A model generated the notes under the pieces. It saw only the letters and a list, made by a program, of their open reading frames with translations. It searched no databases and was not told the origin of the DNA. Below are positions 12,428 through 24,630 of a stretch of 64,000 bases of DNA, piece after piece (position 1 is the first letter of the stretch; each line of letters starts with the position of its first letter). The position numbers and the translations under genes were made by a program. The stretch is from Euryodendron excelsum (taxonomy: Eukaryota > Streptophyta > Magnoliopsida > Ericales > Pentaphylacaceae). The stretch lies in NCBI GenBank assembly GCA_033060915.1, contig CM065385.1:17349001-17413000 (forward strand), given 5' to 3'.

Positions 12428-13517
12428 TGTCGTGCCCCAGATTTTTCGTACTCGAGGAATACACACACAAGCGGGAAAAATAATGTACTCTCTCGTTAGA
12501 ACTCACCCTTCTAGAAGAATGAGTGTAACTATGTTTAATTGAAAAATTGGTTTGAATAAAGGGTTTTCGAAAAAAGTTTGGAGTTGCCACCTAACTTGAT
12601 TAAGGTGAGTTAGGTTACCTAAAAACTAAGCGCAATCTGAAGATTACACTTAGGATTTTTGAAAAAGATTTTGAAAATACTACCTCAAGAGAGGTTTTTT
12701 AAGGAAACAAGTTGTTTGGCAACCTTTAGAAAATATTTAAGCCCTTTTTGAAAATAAACTCCATTTTGGTCTTTGAAAATAGTGATTCTAGGTTCGGAAG
12801 TTGGTTACGTGTAGAGAAGACGCACTATGCCATCACCCTTCCCCGCCCTTGCGGTACCTACATGTCTATTTACCCTAAATTCACCTATGAGAGTCTTCAA
12901 CCAACAAATGTTCAATCCTATCCACTTTAGAAAAAGAATGTTTAAAAATATATGATGCATGATACGTAAGTGCAAGAAAAGAAAGTTTGAAAATTGATTT
13001 GGAAAGAAATTTGAAAAGAAATTAATTTGAATTGAAAGAGATTTGAAAAGATAGACTTGAAATTGGAAAGTTTTAGAAATTGGAAATAGAGATTTAGAAA
13101 TAGAAATTTGGAATTAGAAAAATAGATTATGGAATTGAAAACTTAAAGAAGATAGTAAAATTGGAGATTTGAAAAAAGTTGTGGAAATAAAAGCTTGAAA
13201 AAGGTTATGGAATTCGAGATTTGAAAAAGGTTGTGGAAATAGAAACTAGAAAAAGGTTGTGACCGCACCTATGAGGGTTGCCTACGTATCCTTTTTGAGG
13301 AATCAGGTCAGTTATAGTTCAAACTAGAGTCCGATAGAAAACAGAAGATTTGATTTGAAAAAGGAGTTGAATTGGAATTTGGATTTGATTTGAATTTAGA
13401 ATAGAAGATTGGAACTTGGATTTGGAAATATAGAACTTAGAAGAAAGATTTGGACTTGTTTTGGAAAGATTGAGATTTGGGAATCCTAGACTTAGAAAAG
13501 ATAGGATTTAGAAAGGA
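12428..13517 (-). repeat. Truncated 3' LTR of element C
   Basis: The last roughly 1.1 kb of a family LTR in reverse orientation, beginning at the terminus TGTCGTGCCC. Its outer border abuts A's antisense ORF, so C inserted there; the adjoining CCATG (12423-12427) is the likely TSD, its partner lying outside the window. The 5' part of this LTR is missing, and the inner border joins a fragment of C's antisense ORF, which indicates an internal deletion. Confidence 0.7.
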
Positions 13518-13527
13518 GATTAGAGAG

Positions 13528-13680
13528 AGTGCGAGCTGCGAGCGAGCCCGGCTTAGATCTTCTACAGTTGGTACTTCTTCGAGTGCTCCTCTTGTGGTTG
13601 GCGAGCCAGTTGATCCTTGCCTAGCGGATTCCTCCTCTGATGACCATGGGGAGCGATATATTTTTGCCCCTCGCTCTTAG
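13528..13680 (+). pseudogene. Antisense extra ORF of element C, last ~50 codons
   Basis: Reads ...VGTSSSAPLVVGEPVDPC and then an acidic DSSSDD segment before IFAPRS and a TAG, matching the C-terminus of B's antisense ORF. It is on + because C lies on the - strand. The rest of the ORF and the 5' half of the 3' LTR are gone; the junction lies near 13518-13528. Confidence 0.75.
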
Positions 13681-14954
13681 ATTTATTGATTCTTACATTT
13701 GTAGAAAAACATACTTTGTTTAGTATTGCACCCCTTTTTGTCTTATGAACTCATGGCCTCTCGTACTTTTGATATGACTTTCTTGCATAGTTAATATAGA
13801 AACAAACTTAAGGAAAGTTGAATGACAGTCGCAGCTCAATGAAAAATAACTCCCTGTTGTTTGATACTCTAACTAATTGATTGTCTCCGAAAGGAACTCC
13901 TGCTTCCTTTAACCTTAATTGGGCTAAGCCGGAGAATGCTTTTCGAGACGCCTTTTGACTTTCACACTGTTATTTTCATACATATAACTTCTGGGGAATG
14001 TTGTAGCTTGGGTTATTTCTTACATCTAAATCTCTTCCCCCCCCCCCCCCCCCCCCCCTTTCTTCTTTTTTTTTGTTTTTTTTTTTGTTTTCGCTATTTT
14101 TACTACTATTGCCCATGAGGGTTTTCACCAGTCCCAGCTCTGTCATTTTTGCACCAAGGCACCTTTACAAGTTTTCACCAGGGTTGACAGTTTTGTATCT
14201 AGTCACATCCCTACTTTTTTACCTACGTCACTCTTTCGGGTTGTCGCCGCATCCTCGGGAACGTGGTTAAATTTTTTTTTTTCTCTTCTTTCTCTCTCTT
14301 TCCTTAGCTTGGTCTCTAGTTTCTGTTGAGAAGCTCCTAAATACTACTTATGCCATCCTCCAGCCAATATCATATTTCAGTAAGCTCATTTGGACTAATC
14401 AATTCAACTCTAATCTGAGAGGACTTTTAGGGTTTGTGGTGTTGGTTTTTTTTTTACTTTGGAAAGAAAAGAAAAAGGCTCAAACCTACCATTCTACTAG
14501 TGATCACCGTCAATGGTTTTTGGTTTAATAGCAATTTTTCTGCGTATTCTTATCTTTCTTTGGGTATCTCATCACCCTCTATTTCTCTCTTTTTTTTTTT
14601 TTTTGAACAAATGACATTAACAACAATGTTTGTGTGAAATTAGGGTAATACTTCAAGGATTTTTGTTTTTTTTTGGACTCATATCTCCAGTGCTTCTAGT
14701 TTGACCTAGTGTGATCATTTTGTTAGGGAATGTTCCTGAAGGAAAGTAACCGGCTCTAAGGGTTTGATAAAGGTTATATATGTATACATATTTTATTTGT
14801 ATAGGAAATGAAACGAGGGCCTCTCGTCATCTTAGAATTAAATTGTTTAGTCCATGGAGCTTTACCACTGAAACACTATCCTATTGATTAGTGGAGAATG
14901 AGGAGAGTAGATTTAATTGCTTCTGCACAGAAACCAAATGTCTAAGTTACGGAA
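13681..14954 (-). other. 3' non-coding region of element C
   Basis: Inverted equivalent of A 10565-11803 and B 50001-51222. It has a homopolymeric C run (about 14037-14058), T-rich tracts and the GGTGAAAACC/GGCGCC-type subrepeats in reverse. No coding potential is supported. Confidence 0.6.
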
Positions 14955-16330
14955 TCATATGTAGCAGTATTTGACGGTATCTGAATTTAACAGACTAGGG
15001 AATTCTTGACTATCCATTTCCTCCAAAATGAGAGCTCCTCCAGTCAGGACCTATTTTTATTTTTATTTTTATCACGAATGGCCCTTCATAGTTTGGAGCA
15101 AATTTCCCATGCGCTGCCTCCTAATGGGGGAACACCTTTTTTAACACCAAATCTCCCAGTTGGAACGATCGAGGCTGTACCTTCTTATCAAACGCCTTAG
15201 CCATTCGTCTTCTGTAGCATTAAGCGTGATAAACCGCGACTAGCCGCTTCTCATCTAGTAGGCAGAGTTGGGCATACCGGTCTTTGATCCATTCTGCTTC
15301 ATTCAGTTTGGTTTCTGTTAAGATCCTTAAGGAAGGAATCTGAATCTCGACAGGGATGACTGCCTCGGTGTCGTAGACCAGCTCAAAGGGGGTGCTTCCG
15401 GTGGATACCCTCATAGTAGTTTGGTAAGCCATCAATGCAAAAGGAAGTTTCTCATGCCATTCCCTGTAGTTGTCAATCATCTTTCGGAGTATTCTCTTAA
15501 TGTTCTTGTTGGCTGCTTCCACTGCTCCGTTCATCTGAGGCTGGTAGGTGACCGAATTCCGGTGCATAATGTGAATGTTTGGCATAGCTTTGATATCAAC
15601 TCATTATTCAGAATGGAAACGTTGCCAGTAATGAGTGACTCGGGAATCCCATACCGGCAAATGATACAATTTTTTGTGAACCTTTCCACTACCTTATTGG
15701 TAACGTGAACATAGGAGACGACTTCCACCCATTTAGTGAAATAATCGATGGCGACAAGGATGAAGCGGTGGCTGTTGGAGGCTTTAGGAGTGATAGGGCC
15801 AATCATATCTATCCCCCACATAGAAAAAGGCCACGGGGCTGACATGGAATGGAGCTTAGTAGGCGGTGCCATAATCCTATCCCCATGTATCTGGTAGTTG
15901 TGACACCAAAAAACGTATCTAATACAATCTGACTCCATGGTTGACTAGTAATACCCTGTCCGGAGAATCTTATTTGCAAGCGTGTGGCCATTCATGTGGG
16001 GACTGCAAACTCCTTCGTGTACTTCCTCTGTGATAACCTTGGCTTCGATGGCATTAACGCATCTTAGAGGTCCGAACCATGACTCCTGAAAAGCTCATTT
16101 CCACCTTTGAAATAATGTCGCGCTAAACGACAAATGGTCTTCCTATCCTGTTGTGATGCTTCATCAGGGAATGTCCTCACTTGGATATACCTCAGGATGT
16201 CATAGAACCATGGTTACTCGTCGGGCTCAACGGTTGTGTGCAGGCAATAAGAAGGGATATTCCTAGTAAAAATTTGTAGAGGGGGTATCTCGATGCCCGT
16301 GTCGACCTTGATTGCTGCAGCTAACGTAGC
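14955..16330 (-). pseudogene. Integrase of element C, decayed
   Basis: Reverse-strand integrase. The core motifs WGIDMIGPI, LITGN (second catalytic Asp changed to Gly) and GAVEAANK are visible, and the zinc module has CHNYQ where A has CHKCQ, losing a zinc-binding Cys. Frameshifts near 15560 and stops further upstream inactivate it. The C-terminal module ends at about 14955. Confidence 0.8.
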
Positions 16331-16671
16331 TAAGGCATCGGCGAAACTGTTCTATGCTCGGGGCACATGATGAAAATCCATGCTTCTGAATAGTTGACAC
16401 AAATCTTTGACTTGTTGATTATACAGGGAGAGTTTGGCATCTCGAGTTTGGTATACATCCTTGGCTTGCAGAATAACCAAATTTGAACCGCCAAAAACAA
16501 CTAGTTTGTCAATTTTCATTTCTAATGCCAGCCTTAGTCCCAGGATGCAAGCCTCATATTCAATGATGTTATTGGTGCATGGTTCAAGTTGTAGCTTAAT
16601 CATAATAGGATAGTGACTGCCTGTTCTCGATACTACTACTGCCCCAATACCAGCTTCCTGTTTGTTAGCAG
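16331..16671 (-). pseudogene. RNase H of element C, partial
   Basis: Contains AGIGAVVVSRTGSHYPI and NNIIEYEACILGLRLALEM. Its N-terminal part, with the first catalytic Asp, is lost because the frame joins directly to RT at FITPWG (near 16672). Confidence 0.75.
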
Positions 16672-17411
16672 CCCCAGGGGATGGTGAAAGCAGTCTTCTC
16701 TCAATCCTCTTCAGCTAGCTTGATCTGATTGTTTCCTAAAAAACTGTCCATGAAACAAAACATTTTGTGACCGGCCGTGTTGTCAACAAGCAAGTCTATA
16801 TGTGGAAGAGGAAAGTCGTCCTTTGGACTGGCCTTGTTGAGGTCCCGAAAGTCAATACACATTCGCACCTTGTCGTCTTTCTTGGGTACCAGGACAATAG
16901 TAGCCAGCCATTGCGGATACTCTACTACTTGAAGGAATCCTGTCTAGAACTGTTTAATTAATTCCTCCTTGATCTTCAGGCTCCATTCAGGCTTCAATCT
17001 TCTCAATTTTTGCTTAAAGGTTTTATTTGGGGGTCTAAGGGTAATCTATGCTCCACAATGGATTCATCCAACTCGGGCATGTCTTGATAGGACCAAGCGA
17101 AAATATCCAGGTATGCCCGCAATAATTCTAATAGTCCTTTGCGCTGCCATTGATCCATGCCTGTACCAATTCTAAGCTCTTTTGGATCCCCTTCATTCCC
17201 CAAATTAACAGTTTCTATTTCCTCAATGTTTGGGGTATTACAGTTCTCATGTTTTTCTATTTGTTCCTGAATTTCCTCTGGCACCTCCTCTGAATAATTT
17301 ACATCTTCTGTAACTCCCAGTTGTTGGTAGTCAGACTCGGTGTTAAAGTCATCATTTGTCAGGATTGGCATTCTCTAGATTAGCTAAGTGAGGAGTCGGA
17401 TGCAAGGGTCC
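16672..17411 (-). pseudogene. Reverse transcriptase of element C, 5' portion only
   Basis: Reads from the candidate splice acceptor (17412/17411) through DDFNTESDYQQLG, the segment ending in HRLPLDPQ, and FRDLNKA to the TAF of TAFITPWG, where an internal deletion of roughly 1 kb fuses it to RNase H. The catalytic YVDD box and thumb are missing. Stops are also present. Confidence 0.8.
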
Positions 17412-17565
17412 CTGACATAGAAAATAAGGTGCAATGAATCAAACAACAAGGAGTATTTTTCGATTAATAATTTGATTTGAAAAGTTAAGACAATTAAATT
17501 AAAAGGACAAAGTTTGTTTATAGCAAATCAGCTGCTCCAAGATCACGCTCTAGTGAGCTTTGTAC
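17412..17565 (-). other. Candidate intron between G-patch and RT, element C
   Basis: Same donor (TTTTG then GTACAA) and acceptor (ATGTCAG then GGACCC) positions as in A and B; 154 nt. Conservation of both sites in three copies supports a real intron, although splicing is not shown. Confidence 0.5.
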
Positions 17566-17907
17566 CAAAACTTGCGAGCACGAATGATGTCTTTGTTGGC
17601 CCAATTATGCAAATTTTTGCCAAGCAGCATCGCTCGAATAGATCCACCTTGAGTTATTCCAGTGTCGGCTATCAAGACGGGTGCTTCTTTTTGGACTTTT
17701 CTCTTCATCTTATTTAATGTAGACATTCCATTCCCTATGTCCAACTACTTGAATCGATTCGAGAGTTCCATGACAGCTTTCCTATCACCCCTCTTCTTCC
17801 GCGCTACTTTTATTTTCTCCTTTCTCGTGGGTTCATAACCAAAGGTGGGTTCAACACCAAAGGTGGGTTCAACCGACGATATTTCTACGACCTCAGGCCT
17901 TTCTTGT
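17566..17907 (-). pseudogene. Protease/G-patch ORF of element C, 3' part
   Basis: C-terminal part of the protease ORF: the end of the G-patch and a basic linker, then the segment ending FWYKAH. It is separated from the 5' part (23144-24630) by solo LTR S. The two halves join exactly in the G-patch when S and one CTTGT are discounted. Confidence 0.8.
17903..17907. repeat. Target-site duplication CTTGT (left) of solo LTR S
   Basis: CTTGT flanks S on both sides (17903-17907 and 23139-23143). The flanks resume the G-patch coding sequence of C, confirming the insertion limits. Confidence 0.9.
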
Positions 17908-18144
17908 TGTAAGCACCCCATTTTTGACTGCTCGGCAGTCTACACTCCGTCCAGACTTGTTTTCAAGTCATTTTGGGCATATTCCTATCAAATCCTCTAG
18001 TTTCAAATTCCATATTTCCATCGCTTCGTGGGCTTGTCAGGCCCAAATAGAGGCAAAATGACCAAAATGCCCTTAGGGGCATTGTCCTTTCTTATTCCAA
18101 TTCCGATCCCTCTCTCGAGACAGTTTATTCCTCGAGACGGTCCG

Positions 18145-18525
18145 AGTAGTAAAACACTCACAAAACCGTTAGAGTAGCGGAAATACTCAACCGTTAGAGT
18201 AGCGGAAATACTCACAGAGCCGTTAGAGTAGCGGAAATACTCCCAAATCATCAATCCCGTCTGAGTAGCGGAAATACTCAACCGTTAGAGTAGCGGAAAT
18301 ACTCCCAAATCATCAATCTCGTCTGAGTAACGGAAATACTCAATCCTGTCCGAGTAGCGAAAATACTCAATCCCGTCCGAGTAGCGGAAATACTCACAAA
18401 TCATCAACCCCATCCGAGTAGCGGAAATACTCACAAATCATCAACCCCGTCCGAGTAGCGGAAATACTCAACCCTGTCCGAGTAGCAAAAATACTCACAC
18501 CGTTTGAGTGGCGGAAACACTCAAA
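18145..18525 (+). repeat. Array of GAGTA-GCGGAAA-TACTC hairpin units
   Basis: About 13 irregularly spaced copies of a 17-bp imperfect palindrome with arms GAGTA and TACTC and loop GCGGAAA, separated by short spacers such as ACAAATCATCAACCCCGTCC. The other LTRs keep only two or three copies, so this is a local expansion. Confidence 0.8.
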
Positions 18526-18649
18526 ACCTAGGTCAACACCAGTGGCTGTTAGCCCACTTCGGTGAAAAATGACCAGACTACCCTTAGGACCTTTTCCGAG
18601 ACTTTTCGGTCAAGATGACCATTTTGCCCCTAGGCATCCGAACGCCCCG

Positions 18650-19120
18650 GGAACCACACCGGCTCTGGGTATCAAACCGGTAACCTTCTGAGAATACTTT
18701 TTATAGTATTCTCAACCTTCCCTTCTCTTTCCGGATCATTCCGAGTCAGTTCCGGCCAACTCGGTACAAAATGACCGTTTTCCCCCTAGAGGGCCGGTCT
18801 CCTTCTTCGACCACACCGGCTAGGGGTATCAAACCGGTAATGTCCCGAGAATACTTTTTATAGTGTTCTCGACCTTCCTTTACCTCTCCGGATCATTCCG
18901 AGTCAGTTCCGGGCAACCCGATACAAAATGACCGTTTTGCCCCCAGAGGGCAGGTCTCCTTCTTCGACCACACCGGCTCTGGGTATCAAACCGGTAATGT
19001 CCCGAGAATACTTTTTATAGTGTTCTCGACCTTCCTTTACCTTTCCGGACCATTCCGAGTCAGTTCCGGCAAACCCGGTACAAAATGACCGTTTTGCCCC
19101 TGGTGGGCCGGTCTCCATTT
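18650..19120 (+). repeat. 157-bp tandem repeats in U3 of LTR S
   Basis: Units begin near ACACCGGCT at 18656, 18813 and 18970 (period 157), with a diverged fourth. The first carries a perfect 9-bp stem, GAGAATACT / AGTATTCTC, with loop TTTTAT (18690-18713). The same repeats occur in the U3 of B and D. Confidence 0.8.
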
Positions 19121-19510
19121 CCGTCCACGCTGGCCCTGGGAATCAAATCGGCAACCTCTGGGAATATTCTAAATAATGTTTCCAGATCCCAAGTCTTCTT
19201 CCGGGATAGTTTGAGTCTGTCCCGGCAGTTTTCCGGTCCGATGGACCGTTTTGCCCCTAAAGGCTCGGTCAACCTTTCCGACACATCCAATCCTCACTTT
19301 TCAAGTCAAATACCTCCAGGACACTATTTTAAGTGTTCCTGCTCGTTTCCGGCCTTCCGGGTCACTCCCGGCTCCTTCAAATCATTCCCGGACTTTCCGG
19401 AGTCACTCCTAGTAAAGCCAGGCTAAAATTTACATGGTAGTCACTAGTACAGGTGCCCAAATCTAGTCAAAGATACGTTGCTTGCCGACCTTAATTGTTT
19501 CCTAAATGGC

Positions 19511-19633
19511 TGGCGCCATTAGCAGTGGCGCCAAGCCAAAAAAATGGCCTGGCGCCACTCCTAGTGGTGCCAGTATAAATTTTGCCCTGGCGCCACTGCA
19601 ATAGGCGCCAGGCTTGTCCAACTTCTATAAATA
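19511..19633 (+). promoter_or_regulatory. LTR S core promoter: GGCGCC dyads and TATA box
   Basis: About six GGCGCC(A) half-sites or variants in three inverted pairs, followed by TATAAATA at 19626-19633. Telo-box AAACCCTAG motifs follow about 90-140 bp downstream. Confidence 0.65.
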
Positions 19634-22600
19634 CAGAGCCTCGATCAACGTGAAAGGGGTTTGCAAACTTAACCTAAAAATCACACAATTCGATACACAA
19701 AGCTCGAGCACCTCCAAAAACCCTAGCCTCCCTAGGTTTTCCAAACCCTAGCCACTATACACAAACCCTAGCCTCCTATACACTCATACACACCCCTATA
19801 CACTCACACACTAGCCTTCAACCACTCTCTTAAGACTTGAAGAGCAGTCATTCAAAGCTTGAAGACAATCCTTGAAGACTGAGGGTGAAGATCAAGACCG
19901 AAGACCGAAGACCGAAGACTGCACGGTGCGCAAAATAAACAAGAAACAAGGTAGGCTCCCTATTTAATTTTCTGCACTTCCCCCCTCTCTCTTCTCTCTC
20001 CAACCCACTTGGGTTTTCTCTATTTTAATCCCCCATCTCTTTCCCCCCCTTTCTTTGCATGCTTGAAACATGGGGATTCCCGGTCCATGTGTAGGATTGG
20101 ACTATGGGAGAGTCACCGTGTCGGGGGCTTTCTTCTAGTCTAACCAAAGACCACGTGGGTCCGGCCCCCTTGATTATGTGGTGAAGCCTTAACCTTGTAT
20201 GTTCACGACCCCAAATTGCATTGTGCATATCATAGTCTTGCATCTTCCAAAATTCGTTTTCAAAAAGTTGTTTTCAAAAATCGTTTTCGAACTTGTTTTC
20301 AAAATTGCATCAAAAGCTCTTTCTCAAAAACATGTTTTCAAAATCACAATCCTAGGGTGATTCTAGCCTTTCCATGGCTAGGGTTGCTTTAGGAAAGTGT
20401 TATATTAAAAGTGGTCTTTTGGTCTATATTTTCAAACCTTGTTTTCAAAACCACTATCTTAAAGTGGTTCTAGCCTTCTTATGGTTAGAATTGCTTTAGG
20501 AAAGTGAGATGTTTTTACACCTTCTAAAAACTCTTTCTTCAAAAATCTCTTCCTAAAAATCTCTTTTTCAATATCCTTTCTTAAAACTCCCCTCTTCAAA
20601 ATTGATTTCAAAAACTCCCTTTCAAAATCTCTTTTTCAAAACTCTCTTTTTCAACTCCTTTCCAAAACTTTCTTTCCTCAAAATTCACTTTCTAAAAACA
20701 CTCCCTAAAAATCTTTCTAAAAACTCTCATCCCGGAATCTTCCTTCTAGAAATTCTCCTATAGGATTTTCTTTCTAAACTCTATGTTTCCAAAAACATGC
20801 TTTCCAAAAAAACTCCTCCCTAGGATTCCCTTCTAGAAAACCTTCGTTTCCAAAAACGCGTTTTCCAAAAAAAACCTCTTTCCTTAGAGCCCAAACCAAA
20901 CCCTAGAACCCATAATTAGGAAACCCTAAATTTTCTTCCTAAAAACATGGTTTTCAAACCTTGCCCCAAACCGAGGTTTCCAAAATCTCTCGTTTTTTAC
21001 ATCAAAACTATACGTGTTTCCAAAACCTATTTTCTACGCCCAAACTATAGTTTTCCAAAACTAGAGTTTCTAGAATCTCCTTTCCAAATCCTAGCCAAAT
21101 CCTACCTTCCCTTTAGGAAACCAAATCAAATCTCCCCGTTTAGGAAACTAGATCCTGTCCTCCATTTTTGGAAACAAAATCAAACCCTTGTTTTTAGAAA
21201 CCAAATCCAATCCCTTCCTAATACAAACCTTTCTTAATTCAATTCCTTCCTAAACCATAAGTTTCCTAAACCTAAACTTTAAATCTTTCCTTAAATTTCA
21301 AAATCTAAATCTTTCCTAAATTTTCACTTTCCTAAACCTTAAGTTCCCAAAACTTGAATATAAAAATCTTTCCTAAATTTTAAAACTCAACTTTCAAATT
21401 TTTCCTAATCCAACCCTTTCCTAATTCAACCCCCTTTCCAAATCTTAACTTTCTAAATTCAAGCTTTTAAACCCTTTCCTAAATTCAAACATTTCTTAAT
21501 TTCAAGATTTTCTAAAACTCTAAAATTTTCTAAAATCTTAAATCTTTCCAAACTCTAAAGCTTTCTGAATCCTAAACTTTCCAAATTTCAAATCTTTTCA
21601 AATCCAAAGCTTCCTAAATTCAAAACTTTCTTAAGTTAAATCTTTCTAAACTTCCAAGCTTTCTAAATTCTAAACTTTCTAAAACTTCAACATCTTTTCA
21701 AATGTAAGACTTTTCTAAACTCAAAGCTTTCTTAATTTAAGACTTTCTTAAGTCGAAACTTTCTTAATTCAAAACTTTCCAAAATCAAAACTTCCCTTTT
21801 TCAAACATTTCTAAATTCAAAACTTTCTTAATCCAAAACTTTCCTAATTTCAAAACTTTCTTAATTTCGAAACTCTCCTAATTTGAAAACTTTCCTAATT
21901 CAAAGCTTTCCTAAGTTGAAACTTTCCTAAACCAAAACTTTCCTAATTCAAAAACTTTCCAAAAATGAAATTTTCTTAATTCGAAACTTTCCTAAATCAG
22001 ACCTTTCCTAATTTGAACATCTCCTAAAATCCAATCTTTCCAAATCTTCCAAGCCAAGTCAAATATTTCCGAAGTCTCTTCTCTTTCCAAAGTCTAGGTT
22101 TTCTTAAACCTTCTTGTTCCAAAACAAGTCCAAATCTATCTTTTCAAATCAAAGTCCTCAATTTCCAATTTCCAATCTCCTCTTCTAATTTCAAATCCAA
22201 TTCAATTTCCAATTCAATCTCCTCTTCTAATCCCAAATCAAATCCAGTTTTCAATTCAACCTCTTTTTCTAATCCAATTTCTCTCTTCCAATCAATCTCT
22301 TTTCAATCGGACTCCGGTCCGAACTACGACTGACCTGATTCCCCCAAAGGGATACGTAGGCAAACTTCATAGGTGCGGTCACAACACTTTTCAAACTTTC
22401 AATTCCACCCTCATGGGTGCGGTTTTCAAAATCTTTTCAAATCTTAAATTTCCACCTATTTTCAAAATTTCTATTTCCAAATTCCTATTTCCAAATTTTC
22501 AAAATTTCCAATTTCAATTCCATCCTTTCAAATCTATTTTCAAATCAAAGCAATCTCTTTTCAAATCTATTTTTCAATTCTTTTCTATTGCTTGCATATC

Positions 22601-23138
22601 ATGCATCATGCTAAATTAGTTTTCAAACATTGTTTTTCTAAAGTGAATAGGGTTGAACTATAGTTAGTCGAAGACTCTCATAGGTGGATCTAGGGTAGAT
22701 TGACATGTAGGTACCGAAAGGGCGGGGTAAGGTGATAGCTTAGTGCGTCTTCCCTACACGTAACCAACCTCCGAACCTAGATCACTGTTTTCAAAGACCA
22801 AAAGGAGTTATTTTTCTAAAAAGGGCTAAATGTTTTCCAAAGGTTGCCAAACAACCTGTTTTCTTTAAAACCCTCTCTCGAGGAGATATTTTCAAAACTG
22901 TTTTCTAAAAACCCTAAGCGTAGTCTTCGGATTATTCTTAGTTTTTAGGTGACCTAACTCACCTTAATCAAGTTAGGTGGCGACTCCGAATCTTTTTCAA
23001 AAGCCCTTTATTCAAACCTGTTTTCAATTCAAACCTAGTCGCACTCATTCTTTTAGGAGGGTGAGTTCTAACGAGAGAGTATAGCATTTTTCCCGCTTGG
23101 GTGAGTATTCCTCGAGTGCGAAAAATCTGGGCGTGACA

Positions 23139-23143
23139 CTTGT
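23139..23143. repeat. Target-site duplication CTTGT (right) of solo LTR S
   Basis: Second copy of the duplication; the sequence after it continues the C element's G-patch (AAGCATCTCCCTAAGCC on +). Confidence 0.9.
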
Positions 23144-24630
23144 AAGCATCTCCCTAAGCCTTTCCCCGGATGAAAACCATTTGCTTTAAAGTAACGCACT
23201 ATCATCTGAGAGTTTCAGGAATATTTCGGCTCCACTTGATCTTCTTTCTGCACAACAGTGATATATTCAAACGGCTAAAAGCAGGAGGGCAGTTCAATGT
23301 CAGATGCAACGATATCAGGTTTGTATACAACAAATTCTTTTTCAGCAAAAATAGAGATTAGCATGGAGCCCACGAAGAACTTGACTTTCTGATGAAGGCT
23401 AGAAGGAACTGTACCCACTGAATGAATCCAGGGCCGTCCTAACAGCAAATTGTTGACAGCCGGAATGTGCAAGACCTAGAACTTAATTGTGAAGGTTACT
23501 GGTCCTATCTTAACAAGCATTTCAATTTCCCCTATAGTTTCCCTCAGAGAACCATCAAAGGTACAAATGATCATACCACTATTTTTCAAGTAAGTTTAGT
23601 CCATTCCAAGCCTTTCTAGGGTAGAATACGGGCACACATTCAAAGCCGACCCATTATCTATCGATACTTTGGCTACTATTTTTCCTCTTGTTCTTACAGC
23701 GATATGCAGAGCCCTGGTATGGCCTATTTCGTCAGCAGGAATCTCGTCATCGGAGAAGGTAATGATGTTTGGGGCCATGATGAGGCTCACCATGTTATGT
23801 AGGTTATCTAGTGTGAAACTCTTAGGCACAAGAGCGTCCTTGAGGATCTTCATCAAAGCATCCCGGTGCACTTCAGAAGTGAGCAACAAACCCAACATCA
23901 AAATATGGGCTGCGGCTTTTCTTAGTTATTCCATGATGTCGTAGTCGACCTTTCCTAGAGCTTTGGTAAATTCCGACATCTCTTGATCTGTCGGTTGGTT
24001 GGGGCATTCTCCCTCTTTATCATTCCCTTTTCTTTTTCTTTCCACTTTCGCAGAGGTGTAGAGTCGCCCTAACCTAGTCATCCCTCCTATTTCTGTTACG
24101 GGCTCTCCGGTGCCCCTATTAAGTGGGTAGTTCCATGGGACACTATGAAGACTGAGTATTGGTGGTTGGGTTACAATGGGAAGAGTTACCCTTGGGTTTA
24201 TATGCAAAGGGATTACCATAGGTGAAGGGTTGGTGAGGACGGGTAAGGTGATGGGCACTATTGGTTTCTTTGGCAAGACTAAGGGTAGCTTAGGTCGTAC
24301 GACTCCTTGGATGTTGGTTTGAGGTTCAAGCTTAGCCACATCGACCATAGGTTTAGGTTCAAACAATGAAGTAAGGACAAGGTGATAATGAGGGGGGTTA
24401 GGGGGGGTTTCTATGGTTAGGTTCATGTTGGTTTGGTAAGATTGCATGGTTAGGAAGGAGTGGTATTGGTTTTCGGGTTCTTCTAGGGTATTAGTTGTCC
24501 CTTCTGGAGTTACGACAAGTGGGTTGTGCAAGGTACCTCTGCTAACATTCCTGCTTTCCAATGGTATGTTCTCCTGAAGCTTGTGAACTATGGCTTTCAC
24601 TATCACAAAAGATATTGGACTAGTATTCAT
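23144..24630 (-). pseudogene. Protease plus start of G-patch ORF, element C
   Basis: Begins at ATG 24630 (MNTSPISFVIVKA), directly after the leader and with no gag. The proline-rich linker runs to 23926; the protease follows with IDNGSALNVCP (active Asp present, about 23650) and LLLGRPWIHS (about 23440). Stops near 23903-23925, 23594 and 23473 and in the region before the G-patch break the frame. The ORF continues beyond S at 17907. Confidence 0.85.

Larger units (their letters stand above)
17908..23138 (+). mobile_element. Solo LTR S (5,231 bp) inserted in element C
   Basis: A complete family LTR, TGTAAGCACCCC to GGGCGTGACA, with no internal region and perfect 5-bp TSDs: the product of LTR-LTR recombination. 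It has an expanded GAGTA/TACTC hairpin array (18145-18525), 157-bp repeats (about 18650-19120), a GGCGCC cluster (19511-19612), TATAAATA (19626-19633), telo-box motifs (about 19715-19775), a splice-donor-like ACAAG/GTAGG (19951), the G-poor tract (about 20230-22290) and a conserved hairpin (22307-22322). Confidence 0.92.

Noticed and set aside
19715..19775. Interstitial telomere repeat from AAACCCTAG words.
   Set aside because: Only a few dispersed motifs, not tandem TTTAGGG units, repeated at the same place in every LTR; better seen as telo-box promoter elements.
22413..22619. Short Phe/Asn/Ser-rich ORFs in LTRs (also 34927-35238, 42416-42658, 58483-58725).
   Set aside because: Translations of CTTTCCAAATTT-type low-complexity DNA; more than one frame is open in parallel and the composition is explained by the sequence bias.
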